From contig CASFLB010000008.1 in the NCBI GenBank assembly GCA_949295395.1, positions 1 to 20,130 of the forward strand: a DNA stretch of 20,130 nt, in the 5' to 3' direction. The DNA comes from an uncultured Pseudomonadota bacterium. Its GTDB lineage: Bacteria > Pseudomonadota > Alphaproteobacteria > RF32 > CAG-239. Positions 1 through 5,582 of this stretch are shown in pieces; within the stretch, counting starts at the first letter, position 1, and each line of letters starts with the position of its first letter. Both the position numbers and the translations under genes were made by a program. The notes below the pieces were generated by a model. The model did no database searches. It was not told the DNA's origin and worked only from the letters and a program-made list of their open reading frames with translations.

Positions 1-1
1 C

Positions 2-1309
2 TTGTGGTATATAGAGAGCTGCGAAGATGGCTATGTCTTAGATTCAACAGGCATGAAATGCGAGGAAGAAGACCTCTGCAAGAACGTAACCTGTGGAGCG
101 AATGCTTATTGCTCAGAAGGAAAATGTTACTGTAAGGATGGTTTTGAGGGAGATCCTTACACGAAATGTTCGCTGTCTACTACAGATCCTTGCGAGAATG
201 TTACTTGTGGCGTAAATGCTTATTGTGCCAATGGTTCATGCTATTGTAACTATGGTTATGAAGGAAACGCTTATACCGGTTGTTATGAGCCGGAAGTTGA
301 TCCTTGTGATAATGTGACCTGTGGAGCCAATGCTTATTGTTCCGACGGAAAGTGTTATTGCAAGAGCGGGTTCGAAGGAAATCCAAATACTGGTTGTACG
401 GAGATTGAAACAGATCCGTGTGAAGGTGTTCTCTGTGGAACAAATGCCTATTGCTCAAATGGCTCGTGTTATTGTAACTATGGGTATGAGGGTAACCCTT
501 ATTCAAGTTGTACGAAGAAAGATCCGTGTGATGATGTTAAATGTGGAGTGAATGCTTATTGTTCAAATGGTTCATGCTATTGTGAGAGTGGCTATGAAGG
601 CAACGCTTACTCAGGTTGTACGAAAATTGATCCATGTGACGATGTAACAGCGGTAACGGTACCGGCAAATGCTCATTGTACCTCATATTATAGCGAGTGC
701 CCGTCAAAATGTAAGGCATGGGCATGTGATGACGATTATACAAAGAGTGGAAATACTTGTATTCAGCAATGTGTTCCAGAAGATTGTGTTCCGTCTGGAT
801 ATGTTAGTTTTAGTTCTTGTCCGCCACATGGGGCTTGCGACTATTGTGAACCAGGATGCGGGGAGCCGTATCGCTATTGGTTAGCTGATGGATGTGATAG
901 CGGATATGAATTAAATTCTTCCGGTACGGGATGTGTCGAAATACCTTCTTGTACCTATACAACAACGGCTTCTTATTGTTCTGATCAATGTAAGAATGTT
1001 GGTTCTTTGTCTTGTAAGAAAAATGGAACAACTTATTACAATGGTTGTGGAAGCTCAAAGTGTGGAGGTTCAACACCATATTGCCGTAAAGGTGAATGCG
1101 TTGAATGTACCGATAATGTTCATTGTCCGTCTGGGCAGCATTGTGTGAGTGGTTCATGCGAGTGGGATTTGGATGATAACTGTGATGGAGCAGGGGGACA
1201 AGAAACAATTTGTAATGTAACCTCAAAAGGCGCAACAATTTGTTGTTGTCCGTCAGGGAAATCAAGCTGTTCAAGCAGTGTTTGTAATTGTTATGATATT
1301 AATTTCTAA
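2..1309 (+). CDS. Cysteine-rich protein with tandem EGF-like modules (5' truncated)
   Basis: The reading frame is already open at the window edge, so this is the C-terminal 435 or so residues of a longer protein; the TTG at position 2 is probably not the real start. The visible part is dominated by cysteine. Five consecutive modules of about 33 residues follow the pattern DPCxxVxCGxNAYCxxGxCYCxxGYEGNxYxxC, an EGF-like spacing with six to seven cysteines per unit. A sixth, divergent unit follows (from about residue 210), then further Cys-rich segments to the end. Such modules are normally disulfide-bonded and extracellular, so a surface or secreted adhesin-like role is inferred; any signal peptide or anchor would lie upstream. 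There is no C-terminal transmembrane segment or sorting motif; the protein ends in a short Cys-rich tail. A strong terminator follows the stop directly. Function unknown. Confidence 0.85.
   Translation: MWYIESCEDGYVLDSTGMKCEEEDLCKNVTCGANAYCSEGKCYCKDGFEGDPYTKCSLSTTDPCENVTCGVNAYCANGSCYCNYGYEGNAYTGCYEPEVDPCDNVTCGANAYCSDGKCYCKSGFEGNPNTGCTEIETDPCEGVLCGTNAYCSNGSCYCNYGYEGNPYSSCTKKDPCDDVKCGVNAYCSNGSCYCESGYEGNAYSGCTKIDPCDDVTAVTVPANAHCTSYYSECPSKCKAWACDDDYTKSGNTCIQQCVPEDCVPSGYVSFSSCPPHGACDYCEPGCGEPYRYWLADGCDSGYELNSSGTGCVEIPSCTYTTTASYCSDQCKNVGSLSCKKNGTTYYNGCGSSKCGGSTPYCRKGECVECTDNVHCPSGQHCVSGSCEWDLDDNCDGAGGQETICNVTSKGATICCCPSGKSSCSSSVCNCYDINF
71..619 (+). repeat. Five tandem EGF-like coding repeats
   Basis: Units lie at 71-169, 185-283, 299-397, 413-511 and 521-619. 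Each is 99 nt (33 codons), with a linker of 5 codons (3 between units four and five). Protein identity between units is high (the NAYC, CYC and EGN cores are invariant or nearly so) while synonymous positions have diverged, for example alternative codons for Tyr, Cys and Gly. This points to old duplications maintained by selection on the cysteine framework rather than a recent expansion. Confidence 0.85.
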
Positions 1310-1315
1310 CTGCTT

Positions 1316-1347
1316 AAAGCCGCTCTTTTGAAAAGAGCGGCTTTTTC
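1316..1347 (+). terminator. Intrinsic terminator after the EGF-like gene
   Basis: A perfect 14-bp inverted repeat (1316-1329 with 1331-1344, core GCCGCTC/GAGCGGC) ends in a T-run, 7 nt after the stop codon. The A-run on the left arm could also let it work on the other strand, but no minus-strand gene ends here. Confidence 0.9.
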
Positions 1348-1413
1348 TTATAAAGTTTTTTACGTTTTTTATTTTAAATAAAAATCCTAATAGTTTTTTT
1401 TGTAAAAAAAATG

Positions 1414-1442
1414 TTGACAAAATTTTGGGTCGGTAGTATATC
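1414..1442 (+). promoter_or_regulatory. Sigma70-type promoter for the M16-like gene
   Basis: TTGACA (1414-1419, consensus -35) and TATATC (1437-1442, 5/6 match to the -10) are separated by exactly 17 bp. The predicted transcript would start near 1449, giving a leader of about 45 nt before the ATG at 1496. Confidence 0.75.
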
Positions 1443-1495
1443 TCTTGCTACGTGATTTATTATTCTATTGTTTAACTAATAATTTTTATACTATT

Positions 1496-2656
1496 ATGAA
1501 AAAGATAGTTTTATCAAACGGATTACGAGTTGTTAAAACCAACAATGCATCGGTTTATTCTTTGTCGGTTACGGTTGGTATCGGTCATCTCAATGAGCCT
1601 AAGCTCGGTTTGGCGGCAGTTTGCGAAAAGGTCTTAGCAAAACAGCTTAATGACGCTGTTGCTATTCAGGGAGGGACAATTACCTCATATTTGACCGGTT
1701 CATCAGCTCAGGAGTTTGACGCTCTTTTGCAGAAAGTTTCATCGGTTTTGATGAATCCCGACTTGAGACAGAGTTTGATTGATGATGCGGCTGAAGATGT
1801 TGCTCGTCATACGCGAGACCTGGCGCCGCTTCCTGAACGTCAATGGAAGCTTCGCTATAAACATACCGCGTTCGGTTCTAGTGATTTGGTGTGGGATGCC
1901 GAAGCTTATATTGCTTCTGTTAAGTCTTTGAAAACCGAGGATCTTGAAGCGGTGGTTGATACTTATTACACCTCGGCCAATATTGTTATCGGTGTTGCTT
2001 GTGATTTGCCTCTCCGTACTTTGCGTGAACTGATGGAAAAGTATTTCGGTCAGTTGCCGAAAGGTAAAAAACAGCAATTTGAAAAGTTGGAGTATACCGG
2101 TGGTTATGCTCAGCTTCCTGTTGTGGGCGGTTATAAGACAATTGCCATTGGTTGGGATGTTTCCGATTTGTCCGGTGTGGCTGAGGCTAATGTTATGATG
2201 TCGATGCTTTCTGGTCGTTTGGAACGTGATTTGGCTAATACCGGTGCTGTGCGTGAGGTGAAAATTGCAGGCTATTATGGAATGCGAACACTGCGTGCGT
2301 CGATTGTGATTGGTGCCGATGAGGATATCAATCCTTATATTGATATTCTTTGCTCTAATATCAAACGCTTGCGTACAACAGAGGCTTCTAAGCGTCGTAT
2401 GGAAACATCTCGTCAGCGTGCTGCAACGGAAAAGCTGGCAAAATTCTCTCAGCCACAGGATGCCGCTGTTGAAGCTTCATGGCAGGAATTAGGGCGCAAG
2501 GGAATGTATGATATTGATGAGCGTATTAATGCAACTTTCTTGGTGTCGGCTCGTGATGTTAAGGATATTGCCATTGATATTTTCAGAACCAAGCCGACAA
2601 TCATTGTTGCCGCCGAAAATCCTTATTCGGAAGATGAGATTTTGGCTAAACTCTAA
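1496..2656 (+). CDS. M16-family peptidase-like protein lacking the zinc-binding motif
   Basis: This 386-aa protein has the layout of an M16B (mitochondrial processing peptidase/PqqL-like) subunit. It begins with LSNGLRVV, then SLSVTVGIGHLNEP, the region that normally precedes HxxEH, and the GGTITSYLTGSS segment that corresponds to the GGxxNAxTxxE region. A second-domain-like half ends in IIVAAENPY. At the active site (residues 38-45) the sequence is GLAAVCEK in place of the expected G(I/L)xHFLEH: both zinc-ligand histidines are replaced (Ala41, Lys45) and only Glu44 is kept. It is therefore most likely a non-catalytic M16 homologue that acts as a partner or structural subunit. An in-frame TTG at 1445 lies upstream, but the ATG at 1496 fits the family N-terminus and the promoter better. 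No Shine-Dalgarno sequence is obvious. A terminator follows, so the gene appears monocistronic. Family call is firm; function is unknown. Confidence 0.8.
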   Translation: MKKIVLSNGLRVVKTNNASVYSLSVTVGIGHLNEPKLGLAAVCEKVLAKQLNDAVAIQGGTITSYLTGSSAQEFDALLQKVSSVLMNPDLRQSLIDDAAEDVARHTRDLAPLPERQWKLRYKHTAFGSSDLVWDAEAYIASVKSLKTEDLEAVVDTYYTSANIVIGVACDLPLRTLRELMEKYFGQLPKGKKQQFEKLEYTGGYAQLPVVGGYKTIAIGWDVSDLSGVAEANVMMSMLSGRLERDLANTGAVREVKIAGYYGMRTLRASIVIGADEDINPYIDILCSNIKRLRTTEASKRRMETSRQRAATEKLAKFSQPQDAAVEASWQELGRKGMYDIDERINATFLVSARDVKDIAIDIFRTKPTIIVAAENPYSEDEILAKL

Positions 2657-2680
2657 TCCCTTTTTTGGTAAAATCATTTT

Positions 2681-2705
2681 GGAGCGCTTCGGCGCTCCTT
2701 TTTTT
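2681..2705 (+). terminator. Intrinsic terminator after the M16-like gene
   Basis: A 7-bp GC-rich stem (GGAGCGC/GCGCTCC) with a TTCG tetraloop is followed by seven T residues, about 25 nt after the stop codon. Confidence 0.93.
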
Positions 2706-2766
2706 GTGCTTGAAATTTTTGACTCAAGGCTTATCTTAGAAAAAAATGTTTTGTGAGGATTGTCAT

Positions 2767-3219
2767 ATGTTGTCAAAATGGTTTGCTCTTGATGAGCGGG
2801 TGCGTTTTATTGTTATGGCTAGTTTAAATATGGTTCTGCGCTATGGCCTTTTTGTTGTGTTGGGTGTTGTGTTTGGGACGCTTCACTATCAAAAAATTTT
2901 GCTTTTTATGTGGTTGATTTCTTCCGTTATTGCCTTTTATTCTTATAAAACTCTTGTCTTTAATACCCAAGGTAATCACCTGAAAGAATATGGCAAAAGT
3001 GTTTTGATTTGGATCCTTAGCTATGTTATCAATGCTTTTGTTTTGGATTTGTTGGTTGCAAAAGCTCAGCTGAATGTTTATGCTGCGCAAGCTGTTGCTA
3101 TTTCTTTTCTCTTAATTACAAATTATTTGCTGTTTAAGCATTTTGCGTTTCGTAAACCTGAAACGCTGTGGTCGCGCTGGGAGAAAATGCTCCGCGTTTT
3201 TGATTTGTTTTCAAAGTGA
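2767..3219 (+). CDS. GtrA-family small membrane protein
   Basis: A 150-aa protein with four predicted hydrophobic helices and the pattern of the GtrA/DPMS-associated family: a first helix containing FIVMASLNMVLRYGLF, the loop motif with VIAFYSYKTLVF, and a final helix with ITNYLLFKHFAFR. Members are thought to help move or flip polyprenyl-linked sugars for surface polysaccharide modification. Here no glycosyltransferase or flippase partner is adjacent, so the substrate is unknown. The start is placed at the ATG at 2767, which has GAGGA seven nt upstream; an earlier in-frame ATG at 2746 lies before that ribosome site and has no good one of its own. The gene lies between the terminator at 2681 and a fresh promoter at 3226. 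Confidence 0.75.
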   Translation: MLSKWFALDERVRFIVMASLNMVLRYGLFVVLGVVFGTLHYQKILLFMWLISSVIAFYSYKTLVFNTQGNHLKEYGKSVLIWILSYVINAFVLDLLVAKAQLNVYAAQAVAISFLLITNYLLFKHFAFRKPETLWSRWEKMLRVFDLFSK

Positions 3220-3225
3220 ATTTTA

Positions 3226-3255
3226 TTGCTAATTTTTTTGTTTTGAGTCTATAAT
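3226..3255 (+). promoter_or_regulatory. Promoter for the ASCH-like gene
   Basis: TTGCTA (3226-3231, 4/6) and a perfect TATAAT (3250-3255) are spaced 18 bp apart. Expected start of transcription is near 3262, about 25 nt before the ATG at 3287. Confidence 0.65.
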
Positions 3256-3286
3256 TCATAGCTTCCGTTTGTTTGGTGAGGTGAGC

Positions 3287-3919
3287 ATGAAATATGTGTT
3301 TCCTATCTATCGTATGACTTATAATAAACTTATGAGCGGCGAGAAAAAAATTGATATTCGTCTTTATGACGATACAATTGAAAAGGTCAGACCCAATGAT
3401 GTGTTTGAGTATGTTTGTACCGAGCTTAATGAAAAAGTTTATGGTGTTGTGCGAGGGGTTATGTTGTTTGATACTCTTGCCAGTATGGAACAAATTATTA
3501 ATCCGAGATTGGTCGGTTATTCCGATTGGAATGAAATTCGTCTTAGAATCGAACGCCTATATCCTCTTTCTGTAAGGCGCTTAAAGTTTATGACTGCAAT
3601 TTTTATAGAAACAATTGATTCAAATTATCATAATCGTCGGTATGGTGAAAATGATAGGGATTATGATGATGAGCAATTAGTAAAATATATGGCCAATAAG
3701 CCTTCTTCTTATGAAACTATGCCTTATCGTGATGATCGCCATCATGAAAATGATGAAGAACTCGAAAAGAATAGTGAGGAGCTTATTAAAATTGCTGAAA
3801 TTGAACATCCTGAAGATGAGGAGGTTCCTGGTGAAACAAAAAGCGATGATGAGCGGGAGAGCCAACCTAAAATTTCTTTAAGCGAAATGGAATATTTTAA
3901 TCGCGGCGGTCGAGAATAA
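3287..3919 (+). CDS. ASCH/PUA-like domain protein with acidic C-terminal tail
   Basis: A 210-aa soluble protein. Residues 1-105 or so resemble an ASCH (PUA-fold) domain: a KLMSGEKKIDIRLYDD segment matching the family's GxKxxExR region, then RPNDVFEY (the 'GD-I-F' strand), then VYGVVRGVMLFDTLASM and a SDWNEIRLRIERLYPL helix. ASCH domains are proposed RNA-binding or nucleotide-related modules. Glu of the usual ExR is replaced by Asp (DIR). The second half, from about residue 120, is low-complexity and strongly acidic (many Glu/Asp with some Lys/His/Arg) and is probably disordered. The ATG at 3287 is chosen because GAGGTGAG lies just upstream; the TTG at 3269 is an in-frame extension without a ribosome site. 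The specific role is unknown. Confidence 0.65.
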   Translation: MKYVFPIYRMTYNKLMSGEKKIDIRLYDDTIEKVRPNDVFEYVCTELNEKVYGVVRGVMLFDTLASMEQIINPRLVGYSDWNEIRLRIERLYPLSVRRLKFMTAIFIETIDSNYHNRRYGENDRDYDDEQLVKYMANKPSSYETMPYRDDRHHENDEELEKNSEELIKIAEIEHPEDEEVPGETKSDDERESQPKISLSEMEYFNRGGRE

Positions 3920-3946
3920 AATCGTTTGATCTTTGTGCTTTTTTGC

Positions 3947-3975
3947 TTGCAATTTTATTTGTTTGCTTTTATAAG
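3947..3975 (+). promoter_or_regulatory. Promoter for tRNA-Ser
   Basis: TTGCAA (3947-3952) and TATAAG (3970-3975) are separated by 17 bp. The predicted start lies about 5 nt before the mature tRNA 5' end. Confidence 0.6.
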
Positions 3976-3986
3976 TCTTTGGTATT

Positions 3987-4076
3987 GGAGAGATGGCAGA
4001 GTGGTCGAATGCGGTTGACTCGAAATCAATTGTGCGCGTAAGCGTACCGGGGGTTCAAATCCCTCTCTCTCCGCCA
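3987..4076 (+). tRNA. tRNA-Ser (anticodon CGA)
   Basis: A complete class II tRNA of 90 nt. The acceptor arm GGAGAGA pairs with TCTCTCC; the anticodon stem GTTGA/TCAAT encloses the loop CTCGAAA, giving anticodon CGA for serine codon UCG. A long variable arm (GTGCGCGTAAGCGTACC region) is typical of tRNA-Ser. The T-arm loop is TTCAAAT and the 3' CCA is encoded. The last 17 nt are duplicated 252 bp downstream. Confidence 0.96.
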
Positions 4077-4158
4077 ATGTTTAACCCTGCAAGGTGAACT
4101 GTCCCCCGAAAAGTTGGACAGTTCAAGGAGCGGGGTTTTTTATGCGGAGAAGCCGTTT
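4060..4158 (+). repeat. Direct repeat copy 1 (tRNA-Ser 3' end + terminator)
   Basis: This 99-nt block begins 17 nt inside the tRNA-Ser gene and runs through the terminator to ...GAAGCCGTTT. It recurs at 4312-4410 with only two single-base length differences (a C-run of 5 versus 4, a T-run of 6 versus 7). The two copies are offset by 252 bp and enclose 153 nt of unrelated sequence. The arrangement resembles attL/attR of an element that used a tRNA 3' end, or a simple tandem duplication; no integrase is present. Confidence 0.9.
4083..4141 (+). terminator. Composite terminator of tRNA-Ser containing palindromic core (copy 1)
   Basis: The outer stem AACCCTGC (4083-4090) pairs with GCGGGGTT (4130-4137) over 8 bp with one G-T pair, and is followed by a T-run. 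Nested inside it is a perfect 10-bp stem, TGAACTGTCC (4095-4104) with GGACAGTTCA (4116-4125), around an 11-nt loop. The core is flanked by AGG on both sides (4092-4094 and 4126-4128), which could be a 3-bp target duplication. The same core occurs at 4347-4376 and, inverted, at 6155-6184. Confidence 0.75.
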
Positions 4159-4200
4159 CAAGCGTCGCAGATGCTTGCTTTCAACGGACGGGATTATCCG

Positions 4201-4265
4201 CTTGGGCATCTAGGCTTGCTTTGGATATTCTTCGATATATCCAAGCGCGCCAAGATGTTCCCAAG
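4201..4265. other. Long imperfect hairpin between the direct repeats
   Basis: In this 391-nt gene-free interval the unique 153-nt spacer holds a 65-nt imperfect palindrome. CTTGGG (4201-4206) pairs with CCCAAG (4260-4265), CATCT with AGATG, GGC with GCC, and the inner GCTT-GGATAT with ATATCCAAGC (one bulged T) around an 8-nt loop. Roughly 27 base pairs can form. It may be a structured RNA, or a remnant of a palindromic element; no promoter was recognised directly in front of it. Confidence 0.55.
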
Positions 4266-4276
4266 AGCTTGCAGAC

Positions 4277-4304
4277 AAAAATGCCATATTAAAGGCATTT
4301 TTGC
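4277..4304 (+). terminator. Terminator-like hairpin in the repeat spacer
   Basis: AAAAATGCC (4277-4285) pairs perfectly with GGCATTTTT (4294-4302) over 9 bp with an 8-nt loop; the T-run forms the right arm. Together with the hairpin at 4201-4265 it would give a short transcript unit a defined 3' end. Symmetry means it could act on either strand. Confidence 0.55.
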
Positions 4305-4311
4305 TTAGCGC

Positions 4312-4410
4312 TCCCTCTCTCTCCGCCAATGTTTAACCCTGCAAGGTGAACTGTCCCCGAAAAGTTGGACAGTTCAAGGAGCGGGGTTTTTTTATGCGGA
4401 GAAGCCGTTT
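4312..4410 (+). repeat. Direct repeat copy 2 (tRNA 3' end fragment + terminator)
   Basis: Near-identical to 4060-4158. It begins with the 17-nt tRNA-Ser tail ending in GCCA, but the sequence before it (GCTTAGCGC) is not tRNA, so there is no second tRNA gene here. It ends in GCCGTTT immediately before the minus-strand terminator at 4418-4450. Confidence 0.9.
4335..4393 (+). terminator. Composite terminator with palindromic core (copy 2)
   Basis: Same fold as copy 1. The outer stem AACCCTGC (4335-4342) pairs with GCGGGGTT (4381-4388). The inner stem TGAACTGTCC (4347-4356) pairs with GGACAGTTCA (4367-4376). A 7-T run ends it. No gene is recognised upstream that would use it, apart from a possible transcript from the spacer. 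Confidence 0.7.
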
Positions 4411-4417
4411 ACTCTTT

Positions 4418-4450
4418 AAAAAAAATCCCACAGATAACTCTGTGGGATTT
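4418..4450 (-). terminator. Terminator of the Skp-like gene
   Basis: A perfect 12-bp stem (4423-4434 with 4439-4450, core ATCCCACAGA/TCTGTGGGAT) with a 4-nt loop is followed on the minus strand by an eight-residue T-run (A-run at 4418-4425 on plus). It lies 17 nt beyond the stop of the gene at 4468. Confidence 0.9.
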
Positions 4451-4467
4451 GCTCAGGATAAGAAATT

Positions 4468-4941
4468 TTATTTATTTAAAATCTCCAATATCTTTGTGGT
4501 GATATCTTCACCGCCATACATAACAGCGCCTTTAATCATAACGGCACTATATCCTTCTGATTGAGCTTCTTCAGCGATTAATTGGCGAATCCGTGTGTCT
4601 AAAGCCTGAAGTTTTTGGGTGTAATCATTTTGTAAAGCGGTTTGCTTTTGGGTTAACTCTTCTTCAAACTTTTTGGTCATTTCTTTTTTCTTTTGATCAT
4701 TGGGCTGTTTTTTGATTTCTTCTTGTGCCTTAATCAGCCATTGTTGAAGCTCAAGAGACTGAGCTTGTTGTTCTTCTTGTAAGGCTTGAAGCTCTTTGGC
4801 CTGACTGCCAATCGCCGGTAAGTCAATTATTGCAACATTGTTGGCCGGAAACATGGCTTTGAGGGCATAGCCGGCGATAAAGGCAATGATAATGATGGCG
4901 ACACTTATCAACTGCGATTTATTGTATTCTATTTTTTTCAT
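4468..4941 (-). CDS. Skp/OmpH-family periplasmic chaperone-like protein with N-terminal membrane segment
   Basis: A 157-aa protein. It has a short basic start (MKKIEYNK), one hydrophobic helix at about residues 11-31, then VAIIDLPAIGSQAKELQAL, which matches the first strand and helix of Skp/OmpH. A long Gln/Glu/Lys-rich coiled coil (about 50-125) follows, and the C-terminus GYSAVMIKGAVMYGGEDITTKILEILN corresponds to the family's closing strand-helix with D-I-T. Skp proteins hold outer-membrane proteins in the periplasm. I see no clean signal-peptidase site, so it may be anchored in the inner membrane. Skp usually lies next to bamA and lpxD; here it stands alone, suggesting a second, specialised paralogue. 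The ATG at 4941 has AAGGAG eight nt upstream. The gene has its own promoter and terminator. Confidence 0.75.
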   Translation of the reverse strand: MKKIEYNKSQLISVAIIIIAFIAGYALKAMFPANNVAIIDLPAIGSQAKELQALQEEQQAQSLELQQWLIKAQEEIKKQPNDQKKKEMTKKFEEELTQKQTALQNDYTQKLQALDTRIRQLIAEEAQSEGYSAVMIKGAVMYGGEDITTKILEILNK

Positions 4942-4981
4942 GATTTTGCTCCTTTTTTTCTTTCATATTGAAATTGCTTTT

Positions 4982-5009
4982 ATTCTAGTCTGATTTGCTT
5001 AAATTGCAA
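4982..5009 (-). promoter_or_regulatory. Promoter for the Skp-like gene
   Basis: On the minus strand, TTGCAA (5009-5004) and TAGAAT (4987-4982, 5/6) are separated by 16 bp, upstream of the ATG at 4941. Confidence 0.55.
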
Positions 5010-5030
5010 TTTTTATTTTCATCTTTCCTC

Positions 5031-5462
5031 TTAATTTGTTCCGAAAAGATGTTTTTGTTCTTGTGCCAATTCCGGATTGTCTTTGTAGACATCCATTGTT
5101 CCTTTTTGGGCGGCAATTGTGTATAATTTTATTTTGAAATTTATTTTTTCCATATGTTTATTCAAAAGTTTTATTTGGTTTTGGAGCTGTTCTTTTTGTT
5201 TCTCAAACATTTCGAGACGTTGATTTATGGTGCTGTCTCCTGCGTTGAGCCAGGCAAGATATTGTTTTATGTTTTTTAGGCTCATGCCCGTTCCTTTGAG
5301 GCATTCAATCATTTGAAGCCAGTTGATGTCCTCTTCTGAAAAAACTCTTAATCCCGCAGAGTTTTTGCGGATGTTGGGTAGTAAGCCTTCTTTTTCGTAA
5401 AAGCGAAGGGTATAGGGGCTTAGACCACTCTTTTTTGCTGCTTGTCCGATTGTGTATCCCAT
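5031..5462 (-). CDS. MerR-family transcriptional regulator
   Basis: A 143-aa protein with a typical MerR N-terminal winged helix: YTIGQAAKKSGLSPYTLRFYEKEGLLP, then a wing with SAGLRVFSEEDINWLQMIECLKGTGMSLKNIKQYL. It is followed by a dimerisation coiled coil (about residues 75-115). There is no pattern of C-terminal cysteines for metal binding, so it resembles the AdhR/electrophile- or redox-sensing branch rather than a metal sensor. It is transcribed divergently from the flavoprotein gene at 5583, and the intervening promoter has MerR-type geometry, so that gene is its probable target. The ATG at 5462 is preceded by AAGGAG (minus strand, at about 5470-5475). Signal unknown. Confidence 0.9.
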   Translation of the reverse strand: MGYTIGQAAKKSGLSPYTLRFYEKEGLLPNIRKNSAGLRVFSEEDINWLQMIECLKGTGMSLKNIKQYLAWLNAGDSTINQRLEMFEKQKEQLQNQIKLLNKHMEKINFKIKLYTIAAQKGTMDVYKDNPELAQEQKHLFGTN

Positions 5463-5483
5463 GTTTTTCTCCTTATTTTTTTA

Positions 5484-5512
5484 AGCCTAAAGAGAACTGA
5501 TAATCTTGTCAA
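5484..5512 (-). promoter_or_regulatory. Candidate promoter of the merR-type gene
   Basis: On the minus strand, a consensus TTGACA (5512-5507) is followed after 17 bp by TAGGCT (5489-5484), a weak -10 with 3/6 matches. It lies back to back with the divergent promoter at 5522. Confidence 0.45.
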
Positions 5513-5521
5513 TAAAAAAGC

Positions 5522-5552
5522 TTGACTTAGACTTTGCTCTAAATGTTATTTT
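5522..5552 (+). promoter_or_regulatory. MerR-type promoter with 19-bp spacer for the flavoprotein gene
   Basis: TTGACT (5522-5527) and TATTTT (5547-5552) are separated by 19 bp, the over-long spacing known from MerR-activated promoters. An inverted repeat, TTAGA (5527-5531) with TCTAA (5538-5542), lies within the spacer where MerR proteins bind. Confidence 0.65.
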
Positions 5553-5582
5553 GTTGTTGTTCATTTGTTATGGAGGTTTTAG

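Noticed and set aside
201..506. Minus-strand open frame across the EGF-like repeats
   Set aside because: It is a shadow of the repetitive coding region, rich in His/Asn from the antisense of Val/Met/Cys codons, with no ribosome site.
71..619. CRISPR array reading of the regular 99-nt repeats
   Set aside because: The repeats are in-frame protein modules with diverged synonymous sites and 9-15 nt linkers; they lack identical short repeats with unique spacers.
2719..2747. Possible promoter TTGACT before the GtrA-type gene
   Set aside because: No acceptable -10 occurs 16-18 bp downstream; the nearest T/A-rich hexamers are at wrong spacing.
4114..4308. 64-codon plus-strand open frame in the tRNA-Ser downstream repeat region
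   Set aside because: It starts within the composite terminator and runs through two hairpins; it has no ribosome site and no recognisable domain, so it is most likely non-coding.
4060..4410. Second tRNA gene in the repeat
   Set aside because: Only the last 17 nt of tRNA-Ser are present in copy 2; the preceding sequence cannot form the anticodon, D or T arms.
4346..4564. 72-codon plus-strand frame starting in repeat copy 2
   Set aside because: It begins in the terminator stem and runs antisense into the Skp-like gene and its terminator, which is well supported.
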